Of a stretch of 64,000 bases of DNA, positions 60,980 through 64,000 are shown piece by piece. The DNA is from Struthidea cinerea (lineage: Eukaryota > Chordata > Aves > Passeriformes > Corcoracidae). The notes beneath the pieces are model-generated. The model was not told the DNA's origin and did not search any database. It saw only the letters and a program-made list of their open reading frames with translations. The translations under genes were made by a program, and so were the position numbers. The DNA is taken from NCBI GenBank assembly GCA_013397865.1, contig VZTI01002066.1, forward strand, positions 257,412-321,411. The letters are read 5' to 3'. Within the stretch, counting starts at the first letter, position 1; each line of letters starts with the position of its first letter.

Positions 60980-61870
60980 ATCATTTTCTGTCTTTCTGTT
61001 GACTAACTGATACTTCCCCATTTATTTGTTTATTTAACTCTTCCTTCATTATTTTTGGAATCCATTATTGTGTTTGCTGTCATCACAGCCAGTGACTAGC
61101 TCTTCTGTTGGGATCTTGGCTCCTGAGACCAGATGGCTAGTATATACGTTCCCCTTACTCTTGGATGGGTACAACTTTTGCAGGTTGTACTCTTCAAGAT
61201 GATAATTAAAATACTGAGAAGAATGGGATCAGAGTGACACCCAGTGGGGTCTCATAGCCTTCTACCCTTTTAATTTAACAGGTTATCAATGGGAACTTTT
61301 GTTTCAAGGCACATTTTGAAACAGCTCTATTCTCATCACAAAGTACTCATATGTATCCGAGTGCACACTCTGGAAGGAAAGCTTAACATCAGGTTTCTGG
61401 GCTCAACTCCTTCCTCAGCTCTGCAGACTTAGATGACACTGTTGGAAAGAGACATTTTGAGGGATTATCTCTCATCTTTCATTAAGGAGTCTTTGCAGTT
61501 TCATCTACAGCACCTTGCATGTATCACTGAAAGAGTCTTGAATTGAAAGAGTTAAGATATAAAACAGCTAGATGGGCCAGCTTAGTGCAGTCCTGTACAT
61601 TTTTGTGTTCCCTTGTCATGCATTGTTTTGCTGGCAAATATTTAGCAGAATTCAGGGGAGAATATGTCTTTATACCAATCATTGAAAGAACTTCAGTGAC
61701 AGTGGGAAAGGTCCTTAAACCAGACAGAACCTGTAGGGGTCTGACTTTGCTCTTCTTCTGAAGCCCAGCTGTAGGCTGTAGATGCTGAAAAGCTTTGGCA
61801 GAGAAATTTTTCAGCTTTCTGCACCATTCTGTGAGAGCTCTGTGTTTCTCATGAAAGCTATGAAAAACAC
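60980..61870. other. Spacer between two LTRs, nothing recognised
   Basis: AT-rich sequence with no gene or retroviral internal region. The two flanking LTRs belong to different families, so this is not a provirus. Confidence 0.55.
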
Positions 61871-62130
61871 TGCTATGGGTTTTTATAAACTAGTTCTTTA
61901 TCTGTGCACCTGGGGTCTGTTTTTCAGAGTTGTTATTGTACATAGTAAAATAGTATTTTGAAGTAAGTGTTGTGAGCTTTAACCAATAAGACAAGGGGTG
62001 GCTGGTCAAAGAACCAATAACCTCCTGTCATCTTTGGTAACCAAGTTATATAAATCAAACTATAATTAATTATATAACCACTTTCTTCCTGAACTTAGAT
62101 TGTGTTGTTACTCGTCGTTCTTGGTATACA
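61871..62130 (+). mobile_element. Diverged solo LTR, same family as the one at 29.1 kb
   Basis: It runs from TGCTATGGG to CTTGGTATACA. Against the minus-strand reading of 29140-29406 it is collinear in five blocks: GGTTTTTATAAAC / AGTTTTTGTAAAC; TTATCTGTGCACCT / TTATCTTGCACCT; TATTTTGAA in both; GTCAAAGAACCAATAACCT / GTCAAAGGACCAGTAGCCT; and TTCTTCCTGAA...GGTATACA / TTCTTCCTGGA...GGTACA. The TATA box is TATATAAA (62047-62054). The AATAAA of its relative is replaced by an AATTATA-like sequence, so the poly(A) signal looks lost. Flanks ACAC and GCGA show no duplication, which fits greater age. Confidence 0.7.
62047..62054 (+). promoter_or_regulatory. TATA box of the 61.9-kb LTR
   Basis: TATATAAA within AAGTTATATAAATC, at the same relative place as the TATA box of the related LTR at 29.1 kb. 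Confidence 0.5.
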
Positions 62131-64000
62131 GCGACAGTAGGCCTTGAAAAGATAACATCAATAAGCTAGTTCACAGTTCCATGCATCTAGTTTCATGCAT
62201 AAGTTTGGTCCTTTGACTGTCTATGTAATTCTCATATTTAAACATTTTTCATAATCCTACAATGCAAAAATCTTTGTCCTTCCCCTCAAATTCATGTAAG
62301 ATTTTGTCATCCTTCCACTTTGTGGGAACAAAGAAAGCAATGAGAGCTCATCAGAACAAAGGGTATGGAAAGGGAACTGTTTAGAATATAAACAGAAAAG
62401 TAGCATTGTCTGTAGCTTCTGCTAGTACTGTAAGATGGAAATCACAGCGTGCTTCAAAGAAGCATGTTTTCCGAATTTCAGTTTGCATAAGGCTTGTTGT
62501 CACAGGCTCTTAGAAAAAAAAAAAAACAGAAGCAATTTGAAAAGAATGCAGTATTTTTATATTGTATGTTTCTTTCATATCAGAATTATAGGGTTTTACA
62601 AGCTGGTTGAAGAGAAAAATTTACACAATGCTATTCTTCAAATAAAACTAACAAGAATACTTCTGATGGGTCGAGGTTTGGGCAAGCTTTCAGTATGAGT
62701 AGAGGTAGGCAAAAGAAGCTTATGGATAACTGGTTATGTTCTTATTGTGTTTCAAGTGTTTTTGTCTTTCCTTTTAGCTCTCTTGTTTGGTTTAAAGTGG
62801 ACTTTTTTTGCAGTTTTCTCAAATTTATATGTGTTCCAGGAGCTTTAAAGATTTTATCCATATCAGACAAAAATTTCACCTTCTAAGGAGACTGACAAAA
62901 ATGGCTGTGGAACAGGAGTGGGTTTCAACGGTTAAGCTAGAGGACTGAGAAACAATTACAGGCTTGGTTTAACTTGATTGGCATGATTATCAGGAGAAAG
63001 TTATAACAGATGAGATATTTGGATAAGTGACCGGGCTGAAGAGGGAACAGCAAATTAGTCAAACAAAAAACTGTTTAAATCAGATAGAACAAATGGGCTA
63101 TACTAGTGGAGATACCTACACAGGATCCAAATCAGATCTCATTATTTTAGGAATTTTTCTGGCCCTTCTGCTAAATATTGTTTTAAGATAATACAAAATG
63201 GAGCATGTGAACAATGGGAAATAAAACTGTTCACGACTTTGAAAGTACTAAAAGCAGGGTTAACAGAGATGTCAGCAAGAGACCAGCAGGGTGTGAAAGG
63301 TGGGGGATCGCATGGCACAGCATGCTGTGAAATTGAGACAGGTAAGAGAAAGACCCACATTCAGTTTATAGAAATGTGAAGACCATGAATTAATTTTTCT
63401 GAACAATCATGTATGTAAGTGACCAAATGTAAACCAATCACATTTGGCAGTAATTATTAAGTAACTCTTAGTAATTATGCAGGTGGCCTCATTCTACACT
63501 AGCATGAAACTCTTTATTTCCCAGGAGTTTTTTCCCCCTAGTAAAGGAAGCAGTAAGTCATTTAGAGACAGTGCTATTTGCTACAATTTTGGCCCATATT
63601 TGTAAACAGTTTAGGCATCATTGGGGGTTTTGTTTTCGTTTTTGGATTTTTTTTTAATAAATCTTCTATACACTGACAGAAAGATTTTGAATGCTGAAGC
63701 AGATATTCTAGAGGTCAAAGGCATCTTTGCTTTACACAGATATAATAAGAACAGGTTAAATATTTGGAGAAAGATTGCCATGGGCCACATTCTGTAATGT
63801 TTAGCTCTGCAGAAACAGCTAATGATGAGTTGGAACAATGTTTTTTTTCTAAATACTGTGATCTGATAAATATCTTCCAGTGGTGAAGTGTGAATGGTGG
63901 TGCTTTGTACACTAAACACCCTAAAGGATGGAATGCCATACATTCTTATTAACATATTGTAGGGTCTACAAATGACTTAAATGAGGTCAGTAACCTCTCC
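62131..64000. other. Non-coding stretch to the window end
   Basis: No gene or named repeat. A 114-codon minus-strand open frame (63611-63955) overlaps another frame and has no domain signal. Short A and T runs occur at about 62514-62526 and 63647-63656. Confidence 0.5.

Noticed and set aside
29140..62130. The two related LTRs as ends of one provirus
   Set aside because: They lie in opposite orientation, 32 kb apart, strongly diverged, with no gag/pol/env between. They are independent solo LTRs.
60508..62130. The 60.5-kb and 61.9-kb LTRs as a small provirus
   Set aside because: They belong to different families and opposite orientations, and the spacer has no retroviral coding sequence.
63611..63955. 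114-codon minus-strand open frame at the window end
   Set aside because: No domain, overlapping second frame, and a low-complexity lysine/asparagine tail encoded by an A/T-rich run.

Overview
This window looks like vertebrate nuclear DNA, most likely from a bird. The main evidence is at least nine pieces of CR1 (chicken repeat 1) non-LTR retrotransposon, several with the avian-style 3' terminus made of ATTCTATG / ATTCTGTG octamers. There are also short solo LTRs, long AT-rich stretches that look single-copy, poor CpG content outside young insertions, and no bacterial signs (no operons, no long intact ORFs). CR1 also occurs in turtles and crocodilians, so 'bird' is an inference.

I found no convincing host protein-coding gene, tRNA, rRNA, snRNA or CRISPR array. 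The longest open frames (175 codons, at 28201-28728 on + and 45956-46483 on -) match nothing I recognise; the second lies antisense to a CR1 ORF1 relic. The window is best read as intergenic or long-intron sequence. A few splice-like patterns (23.67 kb, 34.66 kb, 35.57 kb) are recorded as weak leads only.

Layout. 1-4.76 kb: apparently single-copy DNA. 4.76-4.96 kb: CR1 3' end (-). 8.9 kb: ancient MIR/L2-like relic. 11.35-14.03 kb: an insertion cluster made of a CR1 3' end (+), a solo LTR at 11807-12296 (+), and an unclassified 1.1-kb element at 12927-14032 with matching TGCTCA termini and nearly adjacent 8-bp flanking repeats. 14-21.2 kb: unremarkable, with two AT-rich blocks that resemble conserved non-coding DNA. 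21.27-22.23 kb: CR1 reverse transcriptase relic (-). 24.59 and 25.44 kb: two more CR1 pieces in opposite orientations. 29.14 kb: solo LTR (-) with 4-bp target duplications. 39.54 kb: CR1 3' end (-), with a 24-bp perfect palindrome at its truncated edge. 43.54-44.37 kb: CR1 (-). 45.96-48.34 kb: the longest CR1 copy (+), with ORF1 (GDSL esterase motif) and the ORF2 endonuclease but no reverse transcriptase. 51.12 kb: (ATCC)13. 52.95 kb: T30 tract. 53.23 kb: CR1 RT relic (+). 53.93 kb: possible LTR end. 60.51-60.97 kb: solo LTR (-) with perfect 6-bp target duplications. 61.87-62.13 kb: a divergent relative (+) of the 29.14-kb LTR.

Nothing here works together as a pathway. The window is a record of repeated retroelement insertion and decay in gene-poor DNA. 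All family assignments are from recall of consensus patterns, with no database search.
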